Counted from the stretch's first letter, positions 51,832-60,907 are shown. The stretch: DNA of 64,000 nt from Sphingomonas edaphi (GCF_003583725.1 NZ_QXTF01000003.1:1-64000); one strand, 5' to 3'. The notes: generated by a model from the letters alone, not told the origin. A program made the numbers and translations.

Positions 51832-52160
51832 GCATTCGTCGATAGCGCTTCGACGAGTTCATCGACAAGCGCGGCGCCGCATCTTCGCTCAGTTCCTGCC
51901 TCAACTCGGTGATCCCGAGGTCACGTTCCACTGATGTCGTCGCGCATCTGCAAGCCGTGCGGTCGCTTATGGGCCACCAGCGATTTGGTCGCCGGTGCAA
52001 TTGCAGCGGTAGCGGAAGTCGACCCAGGCCAGCACCTTCCCGGTCCCAATTTCGGCATTGTTCGAGGAAGGTGGCCGCGTCCGAACGATCAGACGCTAGC
52101 TCGTTATTGGTTCGTTCTGTCGTAATCTTCCGAACCATATAGGGTTTCTCGTACGTCACA
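51832..52160. other. Intergenic stretch without a confident gene
   Basis: About 330 bases between the M17 gene and the small ORF at 52161-52334. One frame on the minus strand is open from 52159 but its amino-acid usage (Arg/Ser/Thr-rich) looks like noise after about 35 codons, and a different frame contains NAEIGTGKVLAWVDFRYRCNC without a start codon. This could be a frameshifted or decayed short gene. No RNA fold or repeat is clear. Confidence 0.35.
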
Positions 52161-52334
52161 TCATCTTAGTGCCTTGAACCGCAGCAAGATTTGACCGCCT
52201 TCGTTTTCCCAGCGTTCAATAGCGTCGATCAGGGAAGGGGGGACAGGCGGGGCCGCCGCGTGATTGTTCGCGGCGTGGAACGCTAATTCTTCTTTCGCAG
52301 TAAAGAACATCCGGAACTGATGGAGCGCGGTCAT
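52161..52334 (-). CDS. Possible 57-residue conserved-looking protein
   Basis: From ATG 52334 the ORF encodes MTALHQFRMFFTAKEELAF and continues with a segment PPSLIDAIERWENEGGQ ending in LLRFKALR. Helical, mixed charge, no signal. It lies just after the csp terminator on the same strand. The composition is protein-like rather than a shadow, but there is no strong ribosome-binding site and I do not recognise it. Confidence 0.4.
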   Translation of the reverse strand: MTALHQFRMFFTAKEELAFHAANNHAAAPPVPPSLIDAIERWENEGGQILLRFKALR

Positions 52335-52347
52335 TGGATCGGCATGC

Positions 52348-52369
52348 GGGCGGAGGTTTCCCTCCGCCC
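52348..52369 (-). terminator. Terminator hairpin of the cold-shock gene
   Basis: GGGCGGAGG (52348-52356) and CCTCCGCCC (52361-52369) form a perfect 9-bp stem with a 4-base loop directly after the csp stop (minus strand). The T run is weak. Confidence 0.65.
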
Positions 52370-52380
52370 GGCCCCCGAAA

Positions 52381-52590
52381 CTAAGTTGGCTGGACGTTGA
52401 CGGCGCAGGCGTTCCCGTTGGCGTCCTTGCCGTCATCATACGTCAAGCGTTGGTCCGCCGACGGGTCATCCGAGCGGTCCCACTTCAAGGCGCTCCGTTC
52501 GAAGCGTAGCGGGTTACCGCCCTTTTCGGGCTGGATCATTCCGGCACCCTTCGCGACGTCGAATGTGGTGATCTTGCCAAAGTTGGCCAT
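52381..52590 (-). CDS. Cold-shock-like protein
   Basis: 69 residues. FGKITTFDVAKGAGMIQPEKGGNPLRFERSALK resembles the CspA RNA-binding fold (RNP-like GAGMI/PEKGG), in the divergent form frequent in sphingomonads with MANFGKITTFD at the start. Probably an RNA chaperone. The roughly 230 bases upstream contain no gene and may include a long 5' leader, as cold-shock genes often have. Confidence 0.8.
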   Translation of the reverse strand: MANFGKITTFDVAKGAGMIQPEKGGNPLRFERSALKWDRSDDPSADQRLTYDDGKDANGNACAVNVQPT

Positions 52591-52819
52591 GCTGAATTCC
52601 TTCTTGCGGAACGCGCCGACATTGGCCGTTCTCAGCTAGGAGACGTCCACGAAGGAGAAAGGGTTGGTAAGAACCTTGGACCGTCGAAAATCGACTGGTA
52701 GCCAGCTGTGTATGCGCTCTTGCCAAGCGGATTGTAAGCCATGGCACTGAATAGTTTGAGCAGCGCCGCTTTCGGTAAGTCGGTGCCCGCCTCGGCCTTC
52801 CCTTGGAGGAGAGGTGTAA

Positions 52820-54235
52820 CTAGGCGGGAACGCCGTAAAGGTCGTGTTCGTCCGCCTCTTCGACAAGCACCTTGACGAAATCGCCGGGCTTAAGGCCGTG
52901 GGCGTCGCGTAGGTGAACTTCACCGTCAATTTCGGGAGCGTCAGCCTTCGAGCGACCCGTGGCACCGACGTCATGATGATGCGCGGCGTGGGGGGCATCG
53001 AAGTGACCGCGGTCGGGAGCTTCCGACGGCGGCGCAAGTTCGTCGACGCGGTCGATCAGCACGTCGATGGTCTTGCCGACCTTGGCAGCGAGCTTTTCGG
53101 CGCTGATCCGGGCGGTCAGTTCCATAACGCGCTGGTAGCGTTCTTCCTTGACCTCTTCGGGCACCGGATCAGGCAGGGCGTTCGCCGCGGCGCCTTCGAC
53201 GGGTTCGAAGCGGAAGGCGCCGACGCGGTCAAGCTGCGCTTCCTGCAGCCAGTCGAGGAGATACTGGAAATCTTCCTCCGTCTCGCCCGGGAAGCCCACA
53301 ACGAAGCTGGAACGGATCGCGATCTCCGGGCACTCGAGGCGCCAGGCGGCGATGCGCTCCAGCACCTTTGCCTCGTTGGCAGGGCGGCGCATCGACTTCA
53401 GGATCTTCGGGCTGGCGTGCTGGAAAGGGATGTCGAGGTAGGGCAGGACCAACCCTTCAGCCATCAGCGGAATAACGCTGTCGACGTGGGGGTAGGGGTA
53501 GACATAGTGGAGGCGGACCCAGGGAGTGTCGCCTTCGGGCGTCTTAAGCCGGCCAAGCTCGCGCGCGAGGTCGGTCATGTGGGCGCGAACTTCACCGCCA
53601 CTCTTCAGCGGGTAGGAGGCGAATTTGAGGTCGACGCCATAGGCCGAGGTGTCCTGGCTGATGACGAGCAATTCCTTGGTGCCGGCCGCGACCAGCTTCT
53701 CCGCTTCCCGCAGGATGGCGTCGGGGCGGCGGCTGGCGAGATCGCCTCGGATTGAGGGGATGATGCAGAAGGCGCAGCGGTGATTGCAGCCTTCGCTAAT
53801 CTTCAAATAGCTGTAGTGGCGCGGTGTGAGCTTCAGCCCCTGTTCCGGCACCAGGTCGAGGTAGGCGTTGGGGACCGGAGGCGCGGCCTCCAGAACGGCA
53901 TTGACGACAGCCTCATATTGCTGCGGTCCGGTGACGGCGAGAATGTCGGGGAAACGGGCGCGGATGACCTCGGCCTCGTTGCCCATGCAGCCAGTGACGA
54001 CGACGCGGCCGTTTTCGGCCATCGCCTCGCCGATCGCTTCGAGGCTTTCCTCCTTCGCACTATCGAGGAAGCCGCAAGTGTTGACCAGCACCACGTCCGC
54101 CCCCGCGTAGTCGGGTGACATGTCATAGCCGTTGGCGCGAAGCTTGGTGAGGATGCGTTCACTGTCGACCAATGCCTTGGGACAGCCGAGCGAGACCATG
54201 CCGACGCGCGGCGGGGAGGGTAGTTTGGTAGCCAT
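52820..54235 (-). CDS. rimO: Ribosomal protein S12 methylthiotransferase RimO
   Basis: 471 residues from ATG 54235. N-terminal UPF0004 domain [19 protein letters not shown] (about 10-28), radical-SAM [15 protein letters not shown] (about 155-169) and a C-terminal TRAM domain (about 395-471). It methylthiolates Asp89 of S12. An upstream in-frame start (54289) has no ribosome-binding site. The extra loop between radical SAM and TRAM ([21 protein letters not shown]) is low complexity. Confidence 0.95.
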   Translation of the reverse strand: MATKLPSPPRVGMVSLGCPKALVDSERILTKLRANGYDMSPDYAGADVVLVNTCGFLDSAKEESLEAIGEAMAENGRVVVTGCMGNEAEVIRARFPDILAVTGPQQYEAVVNAVLEAAPPVPNAYLDLVPEQGLKLTPRHYSYLKISEGCNHRCAFCIIPSIRGDLASRRPDAILREAEKLVAAGTKELLVISQDTSAYGVDLKFASYPLKSGGEVRAHMTDLARELGRLKTPEGDTPWVRLHYVYPYPHVDSVIPLMAEGLVLPYLDIPFQHASPKILKSMRRPANEAKVLERIAAWRLECPEIAIRSSFVVGFPGETEEDFQYLLDWLQEAQLDRVGAFRFEPVEGAAANALPDPVPEEVKEERYQRVMELTARISAEKLAAKVGKTIDVLIDRVDELAPPSEAPDRGHFDAPHAAHHHDVGATGRSKADAPEIDGEVHLRDAHGLKPGDFVKVLVEEADEHDLYGVPA

Positions 54236-54310
54236 GGGAAGCGGCTGCCCTATAACGCTTTTTGCGGCAAAAGCGACTCCCGCCTGCATAGGGGCCAGCG
54301 GAGCGATTCT

Positions 54311-55408
54311 CTAAACGGTAGGAACGCGGGGGAAGAGGTGATCGGGAATGATCTCGATGATCCGGTCGCCAGCCTCCAGCCGGACCGCCTCGGGCTCCCA
54401 CCAGCCGATCGACTGGGTGCCGCGGAGGATGCGAAGACCAACGCCGACGGCGGCGTCCTTGAGCGCCTTGCCGACCTCAAACGGCTCGATCTCCCGCTCG
54501 TGCAGGCGAACGCGGCCGCTGGCGGAGGCCAGGTCAGCCATATAGTCGGCAATGCCCGCGCCCTCGGTCGACCCTGCGAGCAGCAGGCCGGCGAAGCTGA
54601 CCGGGTTGATGACGGTAGTCGCGCCGGCCGCTTTGGCCGGGAATTCATTGTCGCCGGCACGTACGACGACGCTGATCGGGACGGCTGAGGCAAGGTGCCG
54701 GGCAGTCAGGCAGATGAGAATGGAAGTGTCATCGCGGCCGGCCGAAACGATGACGGCGCGCGCCTCGCTGACGCGGACGGCCTCCATCGTGGAATCGCGC
54801 GTGGCGTCGGCCTGCATCACCATGCAGCCAAGCGCCTCCGCTCTTTCCAGGGCCGGATTGCTCTGGTCGATGACGACCATGCGGCGGGGGTCGAAGCCGC
54901 GCTGGATGAGCTCGCCCACCGCCTCCGACCCGCTATTGCCGAACCCGGCGACGATGATGTGGCCGGTCAGCGTCTTTTGCAGCCTTTGCATAAGCCAGTT
55001 GTTCCAGGTTCTCTTGATGACGAAGGTGTAGGCGGTGCCCGCGAGGATCAGGATGAAGAAGATGCGAATGGGCGTCACGACCAGCGCGTCGAACAGGCGG
55101 GCGCGCTCGGTGACGGGCACGATGTCGCCGTAGCCGGTCGTGGTGGCCGAGATCATCGTGAAATAGATGATGTCGGCAAAGCTCATTTCCCCGTCGAGAT
55201 TGTCGCGAAACGAGTCCCGCTCGATCCAATGGACGGCGATGATGAAGGCCAGCAGCACAAGCAGCAGGCCCATGCGAATGCCGAACTGCGACCAGGCACT
55301 GAGCTGGCTTTTCTGCCGGAGCACGCCGGGCGGTGAGGACATGACGCGCAGCCGACGTTGCATAGGCGGCAGCTTAATGCCGGGTCGGGGGCGCGGTAAA
55401 GCCTTCAT
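54311..55408 (-). CDS. Potassium channel protein (Ion_trans_2 + RCK/TrkA-N)
   Basis: 365 residues. Two membrane helices flank the pore with the selectivity filter TTTGYGD (about 89-95); then RCK/TrkA-N Rossmann domain IIVAGFGNSGSEAVGEL (about 150-166) and a TrkA-C-like end. A single-subunit ligand-gated K+ channel like Kch/MthK. ATG 55363 or 55342 are alternative starts; the N-terminal 15 residues here are Pro/Arg-rich. Nucleotide ligand cannot be deduced. Confidence 0.9.
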   Translation of the reverse strand: MKALPRPRPGIKLPPMQRRLRVMSSPPGVLRQKSQLSAWSQFGIRMGLLLVLLAFIIAVHWIERDSFRDNLDGEMSFADIIYFTMISATTTGYGDIVPVTERARLFDALVVTPIRIFFILILAGTAYTFVIKRTWNNWLMQRLQKTLTGHIIVAGFGNSGSEAVGELIQRGFDPRRMVVIDQSNPALERAEALGCMVMQADATRDSTMEAVRVSEARAVIVSAGRDDTSILICLTARHLASAVPISVVVRAGDNEFPAKAAGATTVINPVSFAGLLLAGSTEGAGIADYMADLASASGRVRLHEREIEPFEVGKALKDAAVGVGLRILRGTQSIGWWEPEAVRLEAGDRIIEIIPDHLFPRVPTV

Positions 55409-55481
55409 GGGGCAGACTGGCCAAGGCGGGAGGAGCCGACTAGATGCGGCCCATCTTCGACGGGATGGTTAAGGGGCAGTA

Positions 55482-56786
55482 ATGCGCATCGCGATGATCG
55501 GCACGGGATATGTCGGACTGGTTTCGGGCACCTGCTTTGCGGATTTCGGTCATCATGTGACCTGCGTCGACAAGGATGCGGGCAAGATCGACGGGTTGCT
55601 GGCCGGCCGGATGCCGATCTGGGAGCCGGGTCTCGAGCAACTGGTGAAGTCCAACGTGCAGCGCGGACGGTTGGCCTTCACGACCGACCTTGGCGCGGCC
55701 GTCAGGGACGCGGAAGCCGTGTTCATTGCGGTCGGTACGCCGTCGCGGCGCGGGGATGGGCATGCGGACCTCAGCTATGTCTTCGCGGCAGTCGAAGAGC
55801 TGGCGGGGCTCCTGGAAAAGCCGGTCGTCGTGGTGACCAAGTCGACGGTCCCGGTTGGAACGGGCGACAAGATCGCGGCGCTGCTCCAGCAGAAAGGTGC
55901 ACCGGAAGGCGTCTCGGTCGCGTCCAATCCGGAATTCCTGCGCGAGGGCGCGGCGATTGCCGATTTCAAGCATCCGGACCGGATCCTGGTCGGCGCGGAG
56001 GACGAGCGGGCGCGCCACGCACTGGCGGAGATTTACCGGCCGCTGTTCCTCAACCGAGCGCCCATGCTGTTCACCAGCCGGCGGACGGCCGAGCTCACGA
56101 AATATGCCGCCAATGCCTTTCTCGCGACCAAGATCAGCTTCATCAACGAAATGGCGGACCTGTGCGAGGCGGTTGGCGCAGACGTGCAGGACCTGGCGCG
56201 GGGCATCGGCCTCGACAATCGCATCGGGCCGAAATTCCTTCACGCAGGGCCTGGCTATGGCGGAAGCTGCTTCCCCAAGGACACGCTGGCGCTGCTCCGG
56301 ACGGCCGAAGAGCAAGGCGTTCAGCAGCGGATCGTGTCGACCGTGGTCGACGTCAATGACAGCCGCAAGGCGGCCATGGCCGACCGGGTTCGTGAAGAGC
56401 TTGGCGGCAGCGTCGAGGGCAGGCGCATCGCCGTCTTGGGCCTGACGTTCAAGCCGAACACGGACGACATGCGCGACGCGCCGTCGATCCCGCTGGTGGA
56501 GAAGCTGGTCGAAGGCGGCGCCACGGTGGTGGCCTTCGATCCTGTTGGCCGCGAGCAGGCCGAAAAGGTCCTGCCCAAGATCGAATATGCCGCCTCCGCC
56601 GAGCAGGCGGTGGATGGCGTCGACGCGCTGGTAGTCGTGACCGAATGGGACGAGTTCCGCGCGCTAGACCTTCAAGACCTTGCCAGGCGCATGAAGGGTA
56701 AGGTGCTGGTCGACCTGCGGAACATCTATGATCGCGCCGAGGCCGCACAAGCCGGCCTAACCTATCGCGGGATCGGGCGCGGCTAG
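55482..56786 (+). CDS. ugd: UDP-glucose 6-dehydrogenase
   Basis: 434 residues. NAD-binding GTGYVGLVSGTCFADFGHHV (about 7-26), the nucleophile Cys in YGGSCFPKDT (about 260), and a C-terminal UDP-binding domain. Makes UDP-glucuronate for exopolysaccharide/capsule or glycolipids. AAGGGGC precedes the ATG. Convergent with parE (4-bp overlap). No polysaccharide cluster adjoins. Confidence 0.96.
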   Translation: MRIAMIGTGYVGLVSGTCFADFGHHVTCVDKDAGKIDGLLAGRMPIWEPGLEQLVKSNVQRGRLAFTTDLGAAVRDAEAVFIAVGTPSRRGDGHADLSYVFAAVEELAGLLEKPVVVVTKSTVPVGTGDKIAALLQQKGAPEGVSVASNPEFLREGAAIADFKHPDRILVGAEDERARHALAEIYRPLFLNRAPMLFTSRRTAELTKYAANAFLATKISFINEMADLCEAVGADVQDLARGIGLDNRIGPKFLHAGPGYGGSCFPKDTLALLRTAEEQGVQQRIVSTVVDVNDSRKAAMADRVREELGGSVEGRRIAVLGLTFKPNTDDMRDAPSIPLVEKLVEGGATVVAFDPVGREQAEKVLPKIEYAASAEQAVDGVDALVVVTEWDEFRALDLQDLARRMKGKVLVDLRNIYDRAEAAQAGLTYRGIGRG

Positions 56787-58768
56787 GCGTCGATTTCGGA
56801 TTCATCCAGCGCCGCGGCGCGGGACTGGATGAACTGGAAGCGCGGCGCGGGGTCCTTGCCCATTAGCCGTTCGACAAGGTCCTTTACCGGCTGCCGGTCC
56901 TGATACTCCGACGGCAGCGTGATGCGGATCAACGAGCGGGACGCTGGGTCCATTGTCGTTTCCTTCAGCTGATTCGGGTTCATTTCGCCGAGGCCTTTGA
57001 AGCGCGCGACCTCGACCTTCTTGCCCTTGAACTCCGTGCGTTCCAGCTCTTCGCGGTGTGCGTCGTCGCGCGCATAGGCGGACTTGCTGCCTGACGTGAG
57101 GCGATAGAGCGGCGGTTGCGCCAGGAAGAGGTGGCCGCGCCGGACGAGCTCGGGCATTTCCTGGAAGAAGAACGTCATCAGTAGCGTCGCGATATGGGCG
57201 CCGTCGACGTCGGCGTCGGTCATGATGATAACGCGTTCGTAGCGCAGCGCATCTTCCTGCCACTTGTCGCGAATGCCGCAGCCGAGCGCCTGCTGGAGGT
57301 CGGCGATTTCCTGGTTGGCGCGGATCTTGTCGGCGGTGGCGGAGGCGACGTTCAATATCTTGCCGCGAATGGGGAGGATCGCCTGCGTCTTGCGGTCGCG
57401 CGCCTGCTTGGCCGACCCACCAGCGCTGTCGCCTTCGACGATGAACAGCTCGGTGCCTTGCGGATCGTCATTCGCGCAGTCGGTGAGCTTGCCGGGCAGA
57501 CGGAGCTTTCGCGCCGACGTCGCGGTCTTGCGCTTCACCTCGCGCTCCGCGCGGCGCTTCAGCCGCTCGTCCATCCGCTCAAGGATCGCGCCAAGCAACG
57601 CCCGGCCCCGGTCCATGTTGTCGGCTAAATAATGGTCAAAATGGTCGCGCACGGCGGCCTCGACGAAACGCGCGGCCTCGAGGCTGGTCAGTCGGTCCTT
57701 GGTCTGGGACTGGAAGTGCGGATTGCGGATGAAGACCGACAGCATCAGTTCGACGCCGTTGAACACATCGTCGGGCGTAATGTCCTTTACGCGCTTGTTA
57801 CCGATCAGTTCGCCAAATGCGCGCACCCCCTTGGTCAGCGCGGCGCGAAGGCCTGCTTCGTGCGTGCCGCCGTCGGGCGTCGGGATGGTGTTGCAATAAT
57901 AGCTTTCATGGGAGCCCTCGCTCCAGACCGGCCATGCGACGGCCCATTCGGCGCTACCTTGGCCGTCGGGAAAATCCTGCCGTCCGGCGAACGGCGGCGT
58001 GGTTACACATTCGCGGTCGCCCAATTGCTCGACGAGATGGTCCGCGAGGCCGCCAGGAAATTGGAAAACGGCCTGTTCAGGCACGTTCGCGGCGGCCAGC
58101 GACGGATCGCAGCGCCAGCGGATTTCGACGCCGGCGAAGAGATAAGCCTTGGATCGCGCCAGCTTGTAGAGACGCTCTGCGCTGAAATCGGCATCCTTGC
58201 CAAAGATTTCTGGATCGGGGGTGAAGGTGACCGAGGTTCCGCGGCGGTTGGGCGCGGCACCGACTTCTTCGAGCGAAGAAGTTGCAACGCCCTTGGCGAA
58301 GGTCTGCCGGTAGAGCTTCTTCTCGCGGGCAACCTCGATAATCGTCTCGGTACTGAGCGCGTTGACGACGCTGACCCCGACGCCGTGCAGGCCGCCGGAG
58401 GTCGAATAGGCCTTGCCCTCGAACTTGCCGCCCGAATGCAGCGTAGTCAGGATGACTTCCAGTGCTGACTTGCCCGGATATTTGGGGTGCGGGTCGACCG
58501 GAATGCCGCGGCCATTGTCGGTGACCGTCAGGCGATTGCCTGTTTCCAGCGTGACCTCGATGCGGCTGGCGTGACCGGCGACCGCCTCGTCCATCGAATT
58601 ATCGATGACTTCCGCGGCGAGGTGATGAAGAGCGCGATCGTCGGTGCCGCCGATATACATGCCGGGACGACGGCGGACGGGTTCCAGCCCCTCCAACACT
58701 TCGATGGCGGATGCGTCGTAGTTGTCGGATGGATCGGGCGCGGAACCGGAAGCGAAAAGATCGGACAT
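56783..58768 (-). CDS. parE: DNA topoisomerase IV subunit B
   Basis: 661 residues from ATG 58768. GHKL ATPase motifs EVIDNSMDEAVAGHA (about 50-64), DNGRGIP and GLHGVGVSVVNAL, then TOPRIM with EGDSAGGSAKQARDRKTQ (about 440) and MTDADVDGAHIATLL. The shorter length and absence of the gyrase insert support ParE over GyrB. Decatenates daughter chromosomes with ParC (elsewhere). Confidence 0.95.
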   Translation of the reverse strand: MSDLFASGSAPDPSDNYDASAIEVLEGLEPVRRRPGMYIGGTDDRALHHLAAEVIDNSMDEAVAGHASRIEVTLETGNRLTVTDNGRGIPVDPHPKYPGKSALEVILTTLHSGGKFEGKAYSTSGGLHGVGVSVVNALSTETIIEVAREKKLYRQTFAKGVATSSLEEVGAAPNRRGTSVTFTPDPEIFGKDADFSAERLYKLARSKAYLFAGVEIRWRCDPSLAAANVPEQAVFQFPGGLADHLVEQLGDRECVTTPPFAGRQDFPDGQGSAEWAVAWPVWSEGSHESYYCNTIPTPDGGTHEAGLRAALTKGVRAFGELIGNKRVKDITPDDVFNGVELMLSVFIRNPHFQSQTKDRLTSLEAARFVEAAVRDHFDHYLADNMDRGRALLGAILERMDERLKRRAEREVKRKTATSARKLRLPGKLTDCANDDPQGTELFIVEGDSAGGSAKQARDRKTQAILPIRGKILNVASATADKIRANQEIADLQQALGCGIRDKWQEDALRYERVIIMTDADVDGAHIATLLMTFFFQEMPELVRRGHLFLAQPPLYRLTSGSKSAYARDDAHREELERTEFKGKKVEVARFKGLGEMNPNQLKETTMDPASRSLIRITLPSEYQDRQPVKDLVERLMGKDPAPRFQFIQSRAAALDESEIDA

Positions 58769-58811
58769 TAGGGGAACGCTATAAGGCCCCGGAAAGCGCG
58801 TTGCCAAGCGA

Positions 58812-58839
58812 CTTGAATTGGGTCTGCCAAATCCCAAAT
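58812..58839 (+). promoter_or_regulatory. Putative RpoH (sigma-32) promoter of hsp20
   Basis: CTTGAA (58812-58817) and CCCAAAT (58833-58839) with a 15-base spacer resemble the alphaproteobacterial/E. coli heat-shock consensus CTTGAA-N14-16-CCCCATNT. It lies about 100 bases before the small heat-shock gene. Confidence 0.6.
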
Positions 58840-58939
58840 CAGTGTTGCCGGTTGCCTACCAGGGGCCGGTGACGGGATGTAATGGCCCGCGACGGGCCAG
58901 CCTCCCGCCCATGTAAGTTGCTCAATTGGAGGACATGAC
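58840..58939 (+). ncRNA. ROSE-like RNA thermometer in the hsp20 leader
   Basis: The leader holds a perfect hairpin GGCCCG/CGGGCC (58884-58898) and, at the 3' end, GTTGCTC (58917-58923) pairing with GAGGAC (58929-58934) around AATTG with one bulged G. The second hairpin buries the Shine-Dalgarno GGAGG, and the UUGCU with bulged G opposite the SD is the signature of ROSE thermometers, which melt with heat to let hsp20 be translated. Inference from consensus features. Confidence 0.65.
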
Positions 58940-59410
58940 ATGCGATCTGCTTTCGATTTTGCGCCATTCCGGCGCTCCACCATCGGCTTTGACCGGCTGT
59001 TCGACCTGCTTGAAAACAGCGCGACGGGGCAGGGCGGCGAGAACTATCCGCCGTTCGACCTCCTAAAGCTGGACGACAATCGCTATCGCATCAGTCTGGC
59101 CGTGGCCGGTTTCCGCCGCGACGAGATTGAGATCACCGCGCAGCAGAATCAGCTGATCGTTACCGGCAAGAAGGTCGACGACGACAAGGCCGACTACATC
59201 CATCGCGGCATCGCCAACCGCTCGTTCGAGCGGCGGTTTGGGCTAGCCGACCATATCAGGGTTACCGACGCCGACCTTAGTGATGGCATGCTGTCGATCG
59301 AACTGGTCCGCGAGATCCCCGAAGCGATGAAGCCTCGCAAGATTCAGATCGGCGGAAGCACCCCCGCGACCGAGACGATCGAGTCGCAGGCAGAACGCGC
59401 GGACGCCTGA
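58940..59410 (+). CDS. Small heat-shock protein (Hsp20 / IbpA-like)
   Basis: 156 residues. Alpha-crystallin domain about residues 38-130 (YPPFDLLKLDDNRYRISLAVAGF, ITAQQNQLIVTGKK, FERRFGLADHIRVTDADLSDGML) and the I-x-I-type C-terminus (KPRKIQIGG). Holds denaturing proteins for DnaK. Start ATG 58940 has GGAGG 7 bases upstream. Regulated, by sequence, through a sigma-32-like promoter and a ROSE-like leader. Convergent with aqpS. Confidence 0.93.
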   Translation: MRSAFDFAPFRRSTIGFDRLFDLLENSATGQGGENYPPFDLLKLDDNRYRISLAVAGFRRDEIEITAQQNQLIVTGKKVDDDKADYIHRGIANRSFERRFGLADHIRVTDADLSDGMLSIELVREIPEAMKPRKIQIGGSTPATETIESQAERADA

Positions 59411-59411
59411 C

Positions 59412-60116
59412 TTATCCGCGCCCCGGGGAGCGTACCTCCCCGGGACTTGCGGCGCGTTCGTCGAACAGCCAGCCACTAACCCATGCTGCCAGGGCCGCGC
59501 CGGCCAGCTGAGCAATGATGAAGGCCGGCACGTCGCCCGGCGCGATGCCGGCGAAGCTGTTGCTGAGGCTGCGGATGATCGTGATGGCCGGGTTGGCGAA
59601 GCTGGTCGACGAGGTGAACCAGTAGGCGGCGACAATGTAGAGTGCGACGCTAGCTGGAACCAGCTTGGACCGGTGCCGGGTGGTGCCGAGAATCGTCAGG
59701 ATCAAGCCAAACGTAGCGACGAACTCTCCGGCCCATTGGCCGGCGCCGGTCCGCGCCTTCAGCGAGACCTGCCACAACGGCTGATCAAACATCAGGTGGG
59801 CGGCGAGCGCCCCCAGCAAGCCGCCAGCCAATTGGGCGGCAAGGTAGAGACCGGCATCGCTCCAGCCGATTTCTCGGCGCATCGCCATGACGAGCGACAC
59901 GGCAGGATTGAAATGCGCGCCCGATACCGGGCCAAGCATTGCGATCAGCACGAACAGGATGGCGCCAGTCGCGAGCGTATTGCCCAGCAGCGCAACGGCA
60001 ACGTTCCCGCCTGCCAGCGCTTCGGCCATGATCCCAGAACCAATCACTCCGGCGAAAAGGAAGAATGAGCCAATCCCTTCCGCCGCTAGCCTCCGAGCAA
60101 GCGGCCCGGGGCTCAT
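59412..60116 (-). CDS. aqpS: MIP-family channel, probable arsenite/methylarsenite aquaglyceroporin AqpS
   Basis: 234 residues with six hydrophobic helices. Two NPA boxes are present: FNPAVS (about 68) and FANPAIT (about 178). The position in an arsR-arsI-cupin operon points to an AqpS-type channel that leaks arsenite or methylarsenite out of the cell; the family also moves glycerol or water, so substrate is by context. Its start overlaps the cupin stop by ATGA. C-terminus is charged and overlies a hairpin. Confidence 0.85.
   Translation of the reverse strand: MSPGPLARRLAAEGIGSFFLFAGVIGSGIMAEALAGGNVAVALLGNTLATGAILFVLIAMLGPVSGAHFNPAVSLVMAMRREIGWSDAGLYLAAQLAGGLLGALAAHLMFDQPLWQVSLKARTGAGQWAGEFVATFGLILTILGTTRHRSKLVPASVALYIVAAYWFTSSTSFANPAITIIRSLSNSFAGIAPGDVPAFIIAQLAGAALAAWVSGWLFDERAASPGEVRSPGRG
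59422..59444. terminator. Bidirectional terminator-like hairpin within the aqpS 3' end
   Basis: CCCGGGGAG (59422-59430) pairs with CTCCCCGGG (59436-59444) in a perfect 9-bp stem. It lies just after the hsp20 stop and inside the last codons of the convergent aquaporin gene, so it can stop transcription from one or both directions. Confidence 0.55.
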
Positions 60117-60430
60117 TCACTCTGCTCCTGCTCCACGACCAGGATGCGGGCTTCGCCGCGAGGATAGGCGACATGTTCTTCGCCGTCGTCGATCAGGACC
60201 ATGCTGCCGGATGTGAGGTTGACGACATCGACTGGCGCGTCGGGGCCTGCGCGGACGTGCATGTCGACCTCGCCGTCGATGACCATGAAAAGCTCTCGGC
60301 CCGTGTTTCGGTGCCAGCGAAACGGCGTGCTGATCCAGCGGAGCTTGGCCACGGCGTTGCCGATGGCGGGTAGCGTGGGGCCGGACCAGTCGTCTGGGCC
60401 GCGAAGGGCCATCGCGTCATAAATTTGCAT
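60113..60430 (-). CDS. Cupin-domain protein of the arsenic operon
   Basis: 105 residues, a single cupin barrel: RELFMVIDGEVDMHV and GSMVLIDDGEEHVAYP contain conserved metal-ligand-like Glu/His positions. Cupins are found in various arsenic and detoxification loci without proven function. It sits between arsI and aqpS in a coupled operon. Start is Met 1 (MQIYDAMALRG) or the Met seven residues later. Confidence 0.82.
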   Translation of the reverse strand: MQIYDAMALRGPDDWSGPTLPAIGNAVAKLRWISTPFRWHRNTGRELFMVIDGEVDMHVRAGPDAPVDVVNLTSGSMVLIDDGEEHVAYPRGEARILVVEQEQSE

Positions 60431-60433
60431 GGC

Positions 60434-60907
60434 TTATCCGCAGCTGGAGTTGCAGGACGGCTGGGCGGTGACCGCCGGGGCGCAGCAGTTGGTCGTGGCC
60501 GCATTCGCCGAGACTGCCGAGAGTTCCGGGCTGTCGCCATAAACGGTGGACTCGCCGTTGGTGAAAAAGGCCTCCCACACGATACCGTCGGGATCGCTAA
60601 TCCAGCTCTTTTCGCTCTTGGCGTAGCAGCAGGTGGTCGCGCCTTCCTCGAGCACCGGCCGGTCCGCGGCTTTCAGCCGTCCATATACTTCGGCAAGTTC
60701 GTCATTGCTCTCGGCCTGGATGCCGAGATGCTCGATCCCTTTGGCGGCGTGGCCGGAAGAGATGGCAAAGTTGACGCGCGGATCGTCGAGCATCCACTTT
60801 GCATAATCGTCCTTGGTCACCGTCGGATCGGCGCCGAAGAGCGTGGAGTAAAATCGGATCGACTGGTCGAGGTCGTTAACCCCGACATGGACGTGAAGAC
60901 GCTTCAT
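60434..60907 (-). CDS. arsI: ArsI-like C-As lyase / CadI-family glyoxalase-fold protein
   Basis: 157 residues from ATG 60907 (AGGAAA upstream). Glyoxalase/VOC fold with probable metal ligands His5 (or His7), His60 and Glu112, and the paired cysteines Cys93-Cys94 (TTCCYA) that bind trivalent methylarsenic in ArsI. These positions agree with Thermomonospora ArsI (His5, Cys96/97, His62, Glu115) to within a few residues. ArsI splits methyl-arsenite to arsenite and formaldehyde using Fe(II) and oxygen. The family also includes CadI, so cadmium response is an alternative. The C-terminal NCCAPAVTAQPSCNSSC adds a Cys-rich tail. Overlaps arsR by ATGA. Confidence 0.87.
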   Translation of the reverse strand: MKRLHVHVGVNDLDQSIRFYSTLFGADPTVTKDDYAKWMLDDPRVNFAISSGHAAKGIEHLGIQAESNDELAEVYGRLKAADRPVLEEGATTCCYAKSEKSWISDPDGIVWEAFFTNGESTVYGDSPELSAVSANAATTNCCAPAVTAQPSCNSSCG

